Origin: an uncultured Blautia sp.
GTDB taxonomy: Bacteria > Bacillota > Clostridia > Lachnospirales > Lachnospiraceae
Length of the DNA stretch: 64,000 nt
Direction: 5' to 3'
NCBI GenBank assembly: GCA_900540785.1
Contig: UQHF01000001.1
Location: 62,001 to 126,000, forward strand
The notes under the pieces were generated by a model. It was not told the DNA's origin. It searched no databases and was given only the letters and a program-made list of their open reading frames with translations. A program made the position numbers and the translations under genes. Shown here piece after piece: positions 8,316 to 17,299 of this stretch (position 1 is the first letter of the stretch; each line of letters opens with the position of its first letter).

Positions 8316-10451
8316 TTACATAGATTTTCTCTCTGCTATCTCTGCCATTTTCGCCTCATTCAGACGGGTATCACCATGAACCCGGCTGTAGGAAAGGTAT
8401 CCGTTCATACGGTCAATTTTTGTAAGATTGCTGGAACCGCATACAGGGCATACATCCATCTCAAGCTCCTCATGTCCGCAGTCGTCGCAGTATGCAAGAG
8501 AAAGATTCACTCCCTCATAATATCCAAGAGCCATTGCTCTTCGGATAAGGGTACGGATCGCCTCTCTGTTATAGCTGATTGGATAACGCACATACTGGAT
8601 TTTTCCTCCGTTGCAAAGCTCCCAGAAACGTCCCTCCAGATCCTGTTTTTCAATAGGAGTCACGTCCTCTGTCACATGGCAGTGGAAGCTGTTGCTTACA
8701 TACGGACGGTCGGAGACGCCCTCCACAATGCCGTACATCTTGCGGAACTGCTCTACCTGAAGACCGCAGAGGCTCTCTGCCGGTGTTCCGTAAATCGCGT
8801 AAAGATAGCCGTCCTCTTTCTTAAACTGGTTGACTTTATCGTTGATATAGCGAAGAACCTCCAGCGCAAACTCTCCGTCCTCTGTAATGGATTTTCCATT
8901 ATAAAGCTCCTGCAGTTCGTTTAAAGCTGTAATTCCGAAAGAAGCTGTCATTGGCTTTAAAATCTTTCCGATTTTTTCGTGAGGTTTTAAATGACCGCCG
9001 TAAAATCCACCCTCACAATATGCAAGAGGATTTGTGGAAGCGCGCATCTGTCCCAGATATTCATAAGTCCGGATATGAAGGCTTCGGATCATCTCCAGGT
9101 AAAAATCAAGAACTTCATAAAAATCACGGTTTTCTGCACGGGCTTTCGCGAGGATCATGGGAAGATGAAGACTCACAGCTCCCACGTTAAATCTTCCTAC
9201 AAAAACAGGAACATCGTTCTCATCTGCCGGCTCCATGCCTCCCCGCTCATACCAGGGGCTTAAAAATGCACGACAGCCCATCGGACTGATTACCTTTTTA
9301 TATTTTTTGTACATGCTGGAAATATAGCCCTCGCCTGACATGGAAAGCCAGTCCGGATACATGGTTTTTGCAGAACAATCTACTCCAACTTCGAATACAT
9401 CCTCACAGCATTTTCCTTTTCCGTGAATATTTTCATCATATAAAAATACAATTTTCGGGAAAAGAACCGGCTTCTTTCTTCCTTCCTTACCCTGTCCGCC
9501 CTGATGCACCTGCAGAAGAGAAATGCTGCACATTTTCTCAAACTGTTCTGTTCCAAGACCGAGCGTCACAGTAACAAACGGATAATCGCCTCTGGAAGAA
9601 CCGACTGTATTTAATTTATACTCAATTCCCTGCCAGCCCTGGTCATAATCACGGCGAACCTTATCAAGGGCATATTCAATGGCTTTCTCTTCTCTTCCGC
9701 TCCAGCTTTCATCGGAATATTTCATAAATTCCTGAATATATCTGTTGTAGCTTTTCTGCGCATAAGGAGCCAGGATCTTGTCTACCTCAGGAACTGTAAA
9801 ACCGCCGTACTGCTGGGCTGCCGTACTTAAAATAATATCGCCCATAACATCAAAAGCAGTATCCAGGGTTTTCGGCTCGTTGTACCACACATTTCCCATC
9901 TCGAATCCGCCGCTCAAAACAGAAGCCACATCAAAAAGACAGCAGTTCATCGTATCAAGACGGGCAGACTGATCATGGATATAAATATAACCGTCTTTAC
10001 ATGCCTGAAGCTCGTTCCGGTTCATAAAAAACTTCCGGTAAAGCTCTTTATTCAGTTCATTAAAAATCAGACTCCTCTTTGTGGCAACAAGGGCGCTGTC
10101 CGTATTGGCATTGCTCTTGTCCCCAATATAGCGGATTGCCTGACTTTTTGTATACACATCGTCCATCATATGGATAAAATCAAGCTTATAATTCCGGTAA
10201 TCCCGATAACTTTTTGCAACAGCAGGATTTACACGCTCAAGAGCTCCCTCTACGATATTGTGCATTTCCTGGATCTGGATCTCGTTTTTTCCAAGAGAAT
10301 CTGCGTGCTCCTGTGCAAAACGGCAGATAAAATCTTTCTCCTCGTCAGAAAATGTATAAAGTATACGCGCAGCGGATTTATTTACTGCTGCCACGATTTT
10401 CAGAGGATTGAACTCCTCTTTCGTCCCATCTTTCTTAATCACATAAATCAT
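8316..10451 (-). CDS. nrdD: Anaerobic (class III) ribonucleoside-triphosphate reductase
   Basis: Glycyl-radical enzyme that reduces NTPs to dNTPs under anoxia. The N-terminal ATP-cone (about residues 1-90; VIKKDGTKEEFNPLKI) handles allosteric control. The catalytic barrel contains MNCCLFD and GGHLKPHEK. The C-terminus has a four-Cys zinc site (CDDCGHEEL...CPVCGSSN) followed by the glycyl-radical loop NGYLS. The longest ORF starts at 10493; I chose 10451 because the family starts at MIYVIKKDG and a GGGAG site precedes it. No nrdG activase gene is adjacent in this window, which is unusual because the pair is often together. Confidence 0.95.
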   Translation of the reverse strand: MIYVIKKDGTKEEFNPLKIVAAVNKSAARILYTFSDEEKDFICRFAQEHADSLGKNEIQIQEMHNIVEGALERVNPAVAKSYRDYRNYKLDFIHMMDDVYTKSQAIRYIGDKSNANTDSALVATKRSLIFNELNKELYRKFFMNRNELQACKDGYIYIHDQSARLDTMNCCLFDVASVLSGGFEMGNVWYNEPKTLDTAFDVMGDIILSTAAQQYGGFTVPEVDKILAPYAQKSYNRYIQEFMKYSDESWSGREEKAIEYALDKVRRDYDQGWQGIEYKLNTVGSSRGDYPFVTVTLGLGTEQFEKMCSISLLQVHQGGQGKEGRKKPVLFPKIVFLYDENIHGKGKCCEDVFEVGVDCSAKTMYPDWLSMSGEGYISSMYKKYKKVISPMGCRAFLSPWYERGGMEPADENDVPVFVGRFNVGAVSLHLPMILAKARAENRDFYEVLDFYLEMIRSLHIRTYEYLGQMRASTNPLAYCEGGFYGGHLKPHEKIGKILKPMTASFGITALNELQELYNGKSITEDGEFALEVLRYINDKVNQFKKEDGYLYAIYGTPAESLCGLQVEQFRKMYGIVEGVSDRPYVSNSFHCHVTEDVTPIEKQDLEGRFWELCNGGKIQYVRYPISYNREAIRTLIRRAMALGYYEGVNLSLAYCDDCGHEELEMDVCPVCGSSNLTKIDRMNGYLSYSRVHGDTRLNEAKMAEIAERKSM

Positions 10452-10573
10452 ACCATTTTTCTCCCAATTACCATATCTAGTTATATTTTTCAATTTTTTT
10501 CTTCATCTCACCCATATATGGTGCTTACAAGAGTATAGCATAACCATCTGAAAAAGGGAAGGGGCAAAATTGT

Positions 10574-11788
10574 CTATTTCCTGTACATTCTTTTCAGCAC
10601 AGGCAGAAGAAGTGCACAAAACGCGGAATACACAAGAAAAAGTAAAAAAATCCCATCAAGAACTTTTCCTCCGATTTCATACAAAGTAAAATTTGCCGTT
10701 CCCTGTGCAAGCTGCAAAAGCCTGTCCGGAAGAAGGCCCAGAATCTCTGTCACTGCCCGATTATTAATATTTGACAAAAAGGAAGGCAGGAATACCAGAA
10801 CAAAAGGCAGTATCACTGCCGCTGCCGAAGACTTTGTTTTTCCGGATACCAGCATAGTCAAAAACGAAATAAACAGACAGCCCAGGTATCCTCCAACTGC
10901 GCAAAGAACGTACTTTTCCATATTTGTCATTTCATAGAAGCTTTTCCAGTCAGAAGAATTTGCCTGAATGGGGCAAAACGCTCCGTCCGCACCAAGATAA
11001 AGAAGAACTGCTCCCGTATATAAAAGCACTGTGCACCAGTATATGCCCGTAACAATATAAAAACAAGCCTTGACTTTTGCGGAAACTGCCTTATTCTTTC
11101 CGTAAAGAGATGAAAACAGAATACTGTCTGCTTTCCACTGAAATTCTCTTGCAAAAATCCCCGAAACCAGGTATCCAAGCACAAGCATGAGAATCATAAG
11201 AATTGTTGGAAAATAAAGAAAAAGCTGCTTCCAACCCTCCACATAATCGTAAAAAAATGGGGTTTGAAGGTTTTCGTACTTCTTTATCAGATATTCCTTC
11301 TCTGTTTCTGAAAAAAGCTCCTTTCCCTCTCCTGAAAGCCAGTTTTCCAAAAGACTAATCCTGTTTTCATAAAATTCAGACGCATCTTCCGGCTTTAAGC
11401 TGTCTGCTCTGAAATAATTATAATCCCGAAAGTCTTCTGCATATGCATAATTTAAAAGATTTCTGATTTCCAGAAAGCCCTGCTTTTTATGAAACGCCTT
11501 ATCGTTTTCCTGAAAATCATCAGACTGTGCCTCCGGAGTCTGCGAGATTTTATTATTTTCTGCAATGACTTTTTGGATTGTCTCCTCATCGAGAAAGCCT
11601 GCCCACTCTTTTTGCTCTTCCCTTAATTTTTTTACTGCACCAAATCCCTTTTCTGTTTCTCCTTCTTCATTTACGTAAGAAATATTTCCCGCAAAAAAAC
11701 AGACAACACACAAAAGCACAACAAGAAGAGCCACTGCGATCTGATTTCCTCTTCTTAAAAACACTTTCTTTATCTCAAATTTCACCAT
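10574..11788 (-). CDS. ABC-2 type transporter permease
   Basis: Membrane subunit of an ABC transporter, about 404 residues. It has one N-terminal helix (IAVALLVVLLCVVCFFAG), a large extracellular loop of roughly 150 residues, then five or six helices from about residue 190, the common CcmB/NatB-like layout. Substrate unknown. It overlaps the 3' end of the partner ATPase gene by 14 bases, so coupling is expected. The start is placed at MVKFEIKKVF; a GTG one codon further in is also possible given the GTGAGG ribosome site spacing. Last gene of the ECF sigma operon; I found no clear terminator before nrdD. Confidence 0.8.
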   Translation of the reverse strand: MVKFEIKKVFLRRGNQIAVALLVVLLCVVCFFAGNISYVNEEGETEKGFGAVKKLREEQKEWAGFLDEETIQKVIAENNKISQTPEAQSDDFQENDKAFHKKQGFLEIRNLLNYAYAEDFRDYNYFRADSLKPEDASEFYENRISLLENWLSGEGKELFSETEKEYLIKKYENLQTPFFYDYVEGWKQLFLYFPTILMILMLVLGYLVSGIFAREFQWKADSILFSSLYGKNKAVSAKVKACFYIVTGIYWCTVLLYTGAVLLYLGADGAFCPIQANSSDWKSFYEMTNMEKYVLCAVGGYLGCLFISFLTMLVSGKTKSSAAAVILPFVLVFLPSFLSNINNRAVTEILGLLPDRLLQLAQGTANFTLYEIGGKVLDGIFLLFLVYSAFCALLLPVLKRMYRK

Positions 11789-12662
11789 CTTCCTCACCTG
11801 CCCTTCTTCCAAAGTAATAGAGAAATACATCTTCCAGATTTGCTGTTACCAAAGCGGCATCTTCCCGGGGCTTTTCCTCTGAAAGAACACGAAGTTTTAT
11901 TCTTCCCTCTGCACGCCTGATATTGGAAATCTTATAATTTTCCATAAAAACCTCCACTTCTTTTCCGTTTACTGTACACTCCCACACGCCTGCCGGAAGA
12001 CAGGAGGTCAGTTCCTCCACAGTCCCTGTCTTTGTGATCTCTCCCTCCTTCATAAGAAAAACAGAATCTGCAATATACTCTATATCCGACACAATATGCG
12101 TAGATAAAAGTACAAGGCGATTTTGGGAAAGCTCGCTTAACAGACTTCGAAAGCGGATCCGCTCGTTGGGGTCAAGACCTGCCGTAGGCTCGTCCAGGAT
12201 CAGGATCTTAGGATCATTTAACATTGCCTGGGCGATTCCCACTCTTCTTTTCATTCCCCCGGAAAGGCGCTTCATCTTTTTGCCTTTTTCCCTGGAAAGC
12301 CCCACCTGTTTTATCAAAAGCTCCGCCCGTTTTTTTGCCACAGCCGGTCGTAATCCTTTGACCGAGCTGATATAAAGAAGATAGTCCCACACTGTAAAAT
12401 CAGGATAATATCCAAACTCCTGCGGAAGATACCCGAGAAGCTTTCGGTACTCCCCCTCCATCGAAAAAATATCTTTTCCATTATATGTGATTTTTCCTTC
12501 TGTAGGGGAAAGAAGGGTGCAAAGCATTCGCATCATGGTTGTTTTTCCCGAACCATTGATTCCAAGAAGCCCATAAATCCCCTCTTTCATCACGCAGGAT
12601 ACATGGCTTACCGCATTTGTACTCTGAAAACTCTTTGAAACATTTTCCATTTTTAATTCCAT
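11775..12662 (-). CDS. ABC transporter ATPase (ABC-2 exporter partner)
   Basis: Nucleotide-binding subunit of about 295 residues. Walker A is GINGSGKTT, the signature is RLSGGMKRR, Walker B is ILILDEPTAGLD and the switch His lies in LLSTHIV. A C-terminal extension of about 80 residues follows, common in DrrA/NatA-like exporters. The start at 12662 (MELKMENVSK) is set by GGGAGG about ten bases upstream and fits the family better than the longer ORF. It overlaps the stop of the preceding membrane-protein gene by ten bases. Confidence 0.88.
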   Translation of the reverse strand: MELKMENVSKSFQSTNAVSHVSCVMKEGIYGLLGINGSGKTTMMRMLCTLLSPTEGKITYNGKDIFSMEGEYRKLLGYLPQEFGYYPDFTVWDYLLYISSVKGLRPAVAKKRAELLIKQVGLSREKGKKMKRLSGGMKRRVGIAQAMLNDPKILILDEPTAGLDPNERIRFRSLLSELSQNRLVLLSTHIVSDIEYIADSVFLMKEGEITKTGTVEELTSCLPAGVWECTVNGKEVEVFMENYKISNIRRAEGRIKLRVLSEEKPREDAALVTANLEDVFLYYFGRRAGEEDGEI

Positions 12663-13414
12663 AACATCTGAACCTCCCACATTTGTCTCCATTTTTTCTG
12701 CCCTCTGCTTACGCAGTAAAAAAGATACAGAGCAGAGCTTATAAAAATCAATGCCCACACCGGTTTTGTCACTGCCTCATAAATATGTTCCTGACAGAGG
12801 AACAAAAGCCATACAGCGTCCCACATCATACAGAGAAAAACAGAAAATACTTCCGAACCTGTCTTTCTGCTGTATAAGGTTCCAAAACAAATACAACAGC
12901 TTATATTAAAAGGAATGAAAAACTGCACCACTGCCTCCCATAAGGTAATCCTCCCGGAAAAAGAAGTGGCTGCGAAAAAAATCCCGAGAATAAAACCGTC
13001 CGTCAGAGCAAACGCCATAATCCTTGCCGCATACATCTGTCGAAGCGTGTAAAACGTCGTTCCCTCAATTTCCATTGCTCCTGTATTGCGGTTTTTCCAG
13101 AGTTCGGGCATAATCAGAACAGCAAAAAGAGAGGCTGCCATTCCCATTCCTTTTTTTACATACGCACCGCTCTCTGTACATACAAGAATCCACCAAAGCC
13201 CCAGAAGAACGGCTGCCTGTAAAATCCACCATCTTTTCTGAATATATCTGCTCTGCTCATAAATAAATTCAGGAAACGAGGCGTCTCTCTCCTGCTCTCC
13301 TTCATAAAACGCATTCTTTGCAGCCTCAATAGCTCTGTTTTCTTTTTCCCCGCTTACCTGCACCTCTTTTCTCTTTGCAATATGATCTCTTATTTCCCGT
13401 TCATCTCTTCTCAC
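12653..13414 (-). CDS. Membrane protein encoded with ECF sigma factor (possible anti-sigma or transporter subunit)
   Basis: A 253-residue protein that I cannot place in a named family. A charged cytoplasmic N-terminus of about 65 residues is followed by about six hydrophobic helices (WWILQAAVLLGLWWILV, MAASLFAVLIMPELW, ALTDGFILGIFFAAT and others). It overlaps the sigma-factor gene upstream by 14 bases and the ATPase gene downstream by ten. The position directly after an ECF sigma gene is where anti-sigma factors normally sit, and the soluble N-terminus could hold sigma. The multi-helix body could also be a second permease. Both are inference. Confidence 0.6.
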   Translation of the reverse strand: MRRDEREIRDHIAKRKEVQVSGEKENRAIEAAKNAFYEGEQERDASFPEFIYEQSRYIQKRWWILQAAVLLGLWWILVCTESGAYVKKGMGMAASLFAVLIMPELWKNRNTGAMEIEGTTFYTLRQMYAARIMAFALTDGFILGIFFAATSFSGRITLWEAVVQFFIPFNISCCICFGTLYSRKTGSEVFSVFLCMMWDAVWLLFLCQEHIYEAVTKPVWALIFISSALYLFYCVSRGQKKWRQMWEVQMLWN

Positions 13415-13928
13415 GGTTTTCCCCTCCTTTCAGCTCCTTTATAAGCAGCTCTCTCACACGCCGGATCCTATATTTTACAAGTGAAAGACTGATTCCTGTA
13501 ATTTTCGCAATCTCTTTTTGCTTTCTCTCCTGAACAAAATATAAAATCGCCGTTTCCTGAAGCTCCTCCGGAAGACTTTTTAAAATCCTGCTTATATCCA
13601 TAATCTCCTCAAGTCCTTCCATACATTTCCCTTCTGTTTCCGGCAGCTCTGCCATTACCACTTCTTTTTTTCTGCGAAAATAATCCTTACACACATTTCC
13701 TGCGATCACATAAAGATAATTTCCCGCTTTCCCATAATGGCGGTATTTTTCAAACGTGCGGAAAAACCGCTCGAATGTCTCCTGTGCTGCGTCCTCCCCG
13801 TCTTCCCTGTTACAAATATGAAGACAACAATACCGCAAAATTGCAGGATAATACTTTTTTACGAAAGCTTCTACTGCTGCTTCGTCACCTGTTCTCATTT
13901 TCTGTATCAGGCTGAAATCTCTGTCCAT
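13401..13928 (-). CDS. ECF-family RNA polymerase sigma factor
   Basis: A 175-residue group 4 sigma factor. Region 2 holds YYPAILRYCCLHICNREDGEDAAQETFERFF (written here in part: EDGEDAAQETFERF is the core-binding signature). Region 4 is the helix-turn-helix LQETAILYFVQERKQKEIAKI followed by GISLSLVKYRIRR. It is first in a four-gene overlapping operon with a membrane protein and an ABC transporter, suggesting that the operon senses and exports a membrane-acting compound. A TATAAT lies at 13999-14004 on the minus strand but its -35 is weak, consistent with non-housekeeping or weak expression. Confidence 0.9.
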   Translation of the reverse strand: MDRDFSLIQKMRTGDEAAVEAFVKKYYPAILRYCCLHICNREDGEDAAQETFERFFRTFEKYRHYGKAGNYLYVIAGNVCKDYFRRKKEVVMAELPETEGKCMEGLEEIMDISRILKSLPEELQETAILYFVQERKQKEIAKITGISLSLVKYRIRRVRELLIKELKGGENREKR

Positions 13929-14072
13929 TTTTCTGCTCCTGCCTCATTTCTCTGACTGCTCTAAACCATAGTTTGCTTTTTCTCTCATGCCTTTACCTAT
14001 TATAACGGTCTAAAAGTCAAAAAAGACAGGACAAACCTTGATTTTTTCGTATAATTTTTTTCCTGCAAAAAA

Positions 14073-14101
14073 TTGTCACAGACAAACTTTCCTGATATAA
14101 T
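14073..14101 (+). promoter_or_regulatory. Sigma-70 promoter of asnA
   Basis: TTGTCA (14073-14078), 17-base spacer, TATAAT (14096-14101); the start codon follows 33 bases on, with GAGGAGGG as ribosome site. No T-box or other leader structure fits in this short leader. Confidence 0.75.
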
Positions 14102-14134
14102 AAAAGCTAATTATTTTTATGAGGAGGGCTTACT

Positions 14135-15142
14135 ATGGAACAGATGAAAATCCCCGCCGGTTATCAGACAGACTTAAATCTTCACGATACCCAGGTGGCA
14201 ATCAAGACAGTTAAAGACTTTTTTCAGCAAACTCTGGCACAGAAATTAAATTTACTTCGTGTATCTGCGCCTATTTTTGTAAATCCTGCATCAGGTCTGA
14301 ACGATAATCTAAATGGGATAGAACGCCCTGTAAGCTTCGACATGAAAGGCCAGACAGATTGTGCGGAAATTGTTCATTCCCTTGCAAAATGGAAGCGCTA
14401 CGCGCTGAAACGGTACGGTTTTTCTCAGGGAGAAGGACTTTACACAGATATGGTCGCTATTCGAAGAGACGAAGACCTTGACAATATCCACTCTGTTTAT
14501 GTAGACCAGTGGGACTGGGAAAAAATTATTTCCAGAGAAGAGCGAAATATGGATACTTTGATCCACACAGTCCGCACTATTTACAGCGTTCTTCGAAAAA
14601 CAGAAAAATACATGGCAGTACAGTATGATTATATAGAAGAAATTTTACCGAGAGAAATCAGCTTCGTCACAACCCAGGAGCTGGCTGATATGTACCCGGA
14701 CTGCACTCCAAAGGAACGAGAATATAAGATCACAAAAGAAAAAGGCGCTGTCTTCCTTATGCAGGTAGGCAAAGCCTTACGAAGCGGCGAACGCCACGAT
14801 GGACGCGCGCCTGATTACGACGACTGGGAATTAAACGGGGATATTCTTGTATATTACCCGGTTCTCGATATTGCTCTTGAACTTTCTTCTATGGGAATCC
14901 GTGTGGACGAAGAAGCTCTTGACCGCCAGCTCACAGAATCCGGCTGCAATGACAGACAGGAGCTTGATTTCCAGAAAGCTGTTTTAAATGCAGAGCTTCC
15001 TTATACCATTGGCGGCGGAATCGGTCAGTCCAGAATCTGTATGTTTTTCCTTCGAAAAGCACACATCGGAGAAGTACACGTTTCCCTCTGGCCGGAAGAA
15101 ATGCGAAAGACCGCAGAGGAAAATGGGATTCTGCTGTTGTAA
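14135..15142 (+). CDS. asnA: Aspartate-ammonia ligase (asparagine synthetase A)
   Basis: Makes asparagine from aspartate, ammonia and ATP; class II aminoacyl-tRNA-synthetase-like fold. The 335 residues match the family. Recognisable stretches include LLRVSAPIFV, GLNDNLNGIERPVSFD, VYVDQWDWEK and the C-terminal motif GGGIGQSRICMFFL. It is a single-gene unit with its own strong promoter and a downstream hairpin. Confidence 0.96.
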   Translation: MEQMKIPAGYQTDLNLHDTQVAIKTVKDFFQQTLAQKLNLLRVSAPIFVNPASGLNDNLNGIERPVSFDMKGQTDCAEIVHSLAKWKRYALKRYGFSQGEGLYTDMVAIRRDEDLDNIHSVYVDQWDWEKIISREERNMDTLIHTVRTIYSVLRKTEKYMAVQYDYIEEILPREISFVTTQELADMYPDCTPKEREYKITKEKGAVFLMQVGKALRSGERHDGRAPDYDDWELNGDILVYYPVLDIALELSSMGIRVDEEALDRQLTESGCNDRQELDFQKAVLNAELPYTIGGGIGQSRICMFFLRKAHIGEVHVSLWPEEMRKTAEENGILLL

Positions 15143-15182
15143 ATAAAATATGTTGGAAGATCGTTTTCTGCTATAGAAAAAG

Positions 15183-15219
15183 CCCCTGGAATACACCGGA
15201 AAGTGGTGTATTTCAGGGG
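15183..15219. terminator. Terminator between asnA and the ABC-2 permease gene
   Basis: A 15-base-pair stem (CCCCTGGAATACACC with GGTGTATTTCAGGGG, one G-T pair) and a 7-base loop. The minus strand continues GCTTTTTCTATA, a good U-tract for the permease operon; the plus side has only ATTCTGTTT for asnA. Confidence 0.75.
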
Positions 15220-15226
15220 ATTCTGT

Positions 15227-15991
15227 TTAATAAAACAAAAGATTTCCTCTCTTCTTTGCTTTCTGCAACATTATTCTAAACATTATACTTCCGACAACAA
15301 TCCATAAAATAGAAGTTACAATCAATAAAATCATTCTCTCTGCATATGGCTCTCCTGTGATGATTTTTTTCAAAATATAATTACAATTTGTCAACGGCAA
15401 TACTTTCGTGATATTCAAGATTCCTGCATTCGTAGGAACTGTATCTGTGACAAAAAGAAGCGCCGTTTGAATCAGAAAAACAACTGCACCTGTTTTTTTG
15501 TAATAAACAGCAAGCCCTGCCACCAAAAGTCCGATCCCATACATTCCTATTGTCTGCACCAACAAAGGAAGAAAAAAAGCTGCATGAAAACTTATCTGAA
15601 CACCCCACACCAGCTTTGTCAAAAGTACAACTACAAGAATGGTGCCTGTCTCTAAAATCAGAGAGGAGATAAAAAGCCCAAAAAACAAAATCTGTAAAGG
15701 ATATTTTGAAGAAATCTTCTTATATAAAATACCCTGAGCGGCTTCGTTATGTACAGAGTTGGCAATATTAGATATTGCAGATACGGCATAAATCCAGGCG
15801 ATATAGCCAAGCAAAATCAGCCCTTTATAATTTGCATATCCATACTGCTCACCATACGACATTCCGGAATCTGTAATCATAAAAACTGTAAATAATCCAA
15901 AATACACTATAATATCTGTTATCAAGCCAAAATGGTATCGAAACGTCCTGTGTAAATCCATTTTCATTTCCCATAAAAATGCCCTTATCAT
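15227..15991 (-). CDS. ABC-2 type transporter permease
   Basis: A 254-residue integral membrane protein with about six helices (for example FGLITDIIVYFGLFTVFMI, GLILLGYIAWIYAVSAI, ILFFGLFISSLILETG). It matches the ABC-2 permease layout of bacteriocin or drug exporters. Its start overlaps the partner ATPase gene by four bases (ATGA). The divergent BlaI/BlaR1-like genes are probably its regulators. Exported substrate unknown. Confidence 0.82.
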   Translation of the reverse strand: MIRAFLWEMKMDLHRTFRYHFGLITDIIVYFGLFTVFMITDSGMSYGEQYGYANYKGLILLGYIAWIYAVSAISNIANSVHNEAAQGILYKKISSKYPLQILFFGLFISSLILETGTILVVVLLTKLVWGVQISFHAAFFLPLLVQTIGMYGIGLLVAGLAVYYKKTGAVVFLIQTALLFVTDTVPTNAGILNITKVLPLTNCNYILKKIITGEPYAERMILLIVTSILWIVVGSIMFRIMLQKAKKRGNLLFY

Positions 15992-16680
15992 CTGCCACCC
16001 TCCTCGCTATAAAGTTGTTCGTACATTTTTTCAATCTCCGGCTCCCCATTATTTTCCTGTATCTCCGTAAGACAACCATCTTTCATAAATACCAGACAAT
16101 CTGCAATCTGAGAAGCAAATGTGAGATCATGTGCTACAACCAGAACAATCCTCCCTTTTGCCGCTTTTCGAATTGCATTGCTTAAAATTTTTCGGTTATT
16201 CACGTCCAGTCCGTCCGTAGCCTCATCGATAATAATGCAAGATTCACCGCTTACAATAGCAGACATAAGGGCAATCAACCTTTTCTGCCCATAAGAAAGA
16301 GTTTCTACAACCTTATCTCTGACGGATTCATAGAGCGGGAAATTTTCTTTTTCTCTTTCAATATTTCGAATCGCCTCCTGTGTATTCATACCTTTTAAAA
16401 CACAAAGATAAAGAAGATTTTCCTGCACTGTATTTTTCATATATAAATTTCGCTCCCCGGAAAGAATGATGCTGAATCCCGTTCTCTTCACTTCTCCTTC
16501 AAAAGAAATTGTCCCACTGTCCGGAGTGGTAAGCCCTGCAAGAATACTGAGAAGCGTTGTCTTTCCCGTACCGTTAGGTGCAATCAGAACATACACCTTT
16601 CCTTCTTCAAGCTGCATATTTATATCTTTCAAAATCTTTTGATTTTTAAAGCTTTTCTGCAAATGTTCTATCCGTATCAT
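15988..16680 (-). CDS. ABC transporter ATPase
   Basis: A short nucleotide-binding subunit of 230 residues. Walker A is APNGTGKTT (Ala replaces the usual Gly before the P), the signature is LSYGQKRLIAL, Walker B is CIIIDEATDGLD with Ala in place of Pro, and the switch His is in VVAHD. The signature's LSYGQ and the two other substitutions make it a somewhat divergent member. Start at 16680 has AGGAGGGG six bases upstream; the longer ORF to 16713 does not fit the family. Expressed from the divergent promoter at 16753-16781. Confidence 0.87.
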   Translation of the reverse strand: MIRIEHLQKSFKNQKILKDINMQLEEGKVYVLIAPNGTGKTTLLSILAGLTTPDSGTISFEGEVKRTGFSIILSGERNLYMKNTVQENLLYLCVLKGMNTQEAIRNIEREKENFPLYESVRDKVVETLSYGQKRLIALMSAIVSGESCIIIDEATDGLDVNNRKILSNAIRKAAKGRIVLVVAHDLTFASQIADCLVFMKDGCLTEIQENNGEPEIEKMYEQLYSEEGGR

Positions 16681-16752
16681 ACGCGCCCCTCCTGAATATA
16701 TGTTTCGTCCCATATTGTTAAACTGTTTATTTTTTTTATAAATATTTTTTAT

Positions 16753-16781
16753 ATTTTATCAATCATACGAATATTTGTCAA
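16753..16781 (-). promoter_or_regulatory. Sigma-70 promoter of the ABC-2 transporter operon
   Basis: Minus strand TTGACA (16781-16776), 17-base spacer, TAAAAT (16758-16753), 73 bases upstream of the ATPase start. Confidence 0.7.
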
Positions 16782-16836
16782 CAAAAAGCTTTATCACACT
16801 GCATTTCTAATTTATCAGCTTAATATAAACTATTTA

Positions 16837-16865
16837 TTGACACAGTAAATACCTGTGTTTATACT
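16837..16865 (+). promoter_or_regulatory. Promoter of the blaI-like operon with an operator inverted repeat
   Basis: TTGACA (16837-16842), 17-base spacer, TATACT (16860-16865). The arms ACACAG (16840-16845) and CTGTGT (16853-16858), seven bases apart, overlap the -35 and spacer. This is where a BlaI-family dimer would block RNA polymerase, so autoregulation by the first gene is likely. Confidence 0.65.
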
Positions 16866-16907
16866 TTAAATGAATCAAAACTACTTGAAAGGATTGTTAT
16901 TACAGAA

Positions 16908-17294
16908 ATGAAAAACTCAAACTTAACTCCCAACGAAACGCGATTAATGGAATTATTCTGGGAACTTGATAAGCCAGTGACAAGTGTAGATCTTTCCCCT
17001 TATGTGGAAGAGTGGAAAAACGGGTATCTTCAGAATCTTCTAAAATCACTGGAAACAAAGAAGATGATAAAGTGCGTAAATATACTCCAGTATGGACGCC
17101 AGTTTGCCAAACAGTATCAATTTATTGTATCAAAGGAACAGTATGCTGCAAAAATGATAAGTTCTCTCCATTTTACCCCAAACTCCATTCCGCAGATTTC
17201 ACTCGCTCTCACGCAGGAGCTTTCTCCTGAAAACCGTGACGAAATCATTACGGAGCTGGAAAACATTATTGCAGAATTAAAAGAAAAGGAATAA
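16908..17294 (+). CDS. BlaI/MecI-family transcriptional repressor
   Basis: A 128-residue winged-helix repressor (LTPNETRLMELFWELDKP, then YLQNLLKSLETKKM as the recognition region) with a C-terminal dimerisation helix. Family members are inactivated by proteolysis triggered by a BlaR1-type membrane peptidase, which is the next gene, six bases downstream. An operator-like inverted repeat lies in its own promoter. The nearest ribosome site (AAAGGA) is about 15 bases from the ATG, longer than usual, and no better in-frame start exists. Confidence 0.85.
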   Translation: MKNSNLTPNETRLMELFWELDKPVTSVDLSPYVEEWKNGYLQNLLKSLETKKMIKCVNILQYGRQFAKQYQFIVSKEQYAAKMISSLHFTPNSIPQISLALTQELSPENRDEIITELENIIAELKEKE

Positions 17295-17299
17295 AGCTT

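Noticed and set aside
8376..8924. Plus-strand 182-codon open frame
   Set aside because: Antisense to the C-terminal part of nrdD, which is certain; no ribosome site or family resemblance.
14041..14134. T-box or other riboswitch upstream of asnA
   Set aside because: Only about 30 bases lie between the promoter and the start codon, too short for a T-box, and no conserved T-box sequence is present.
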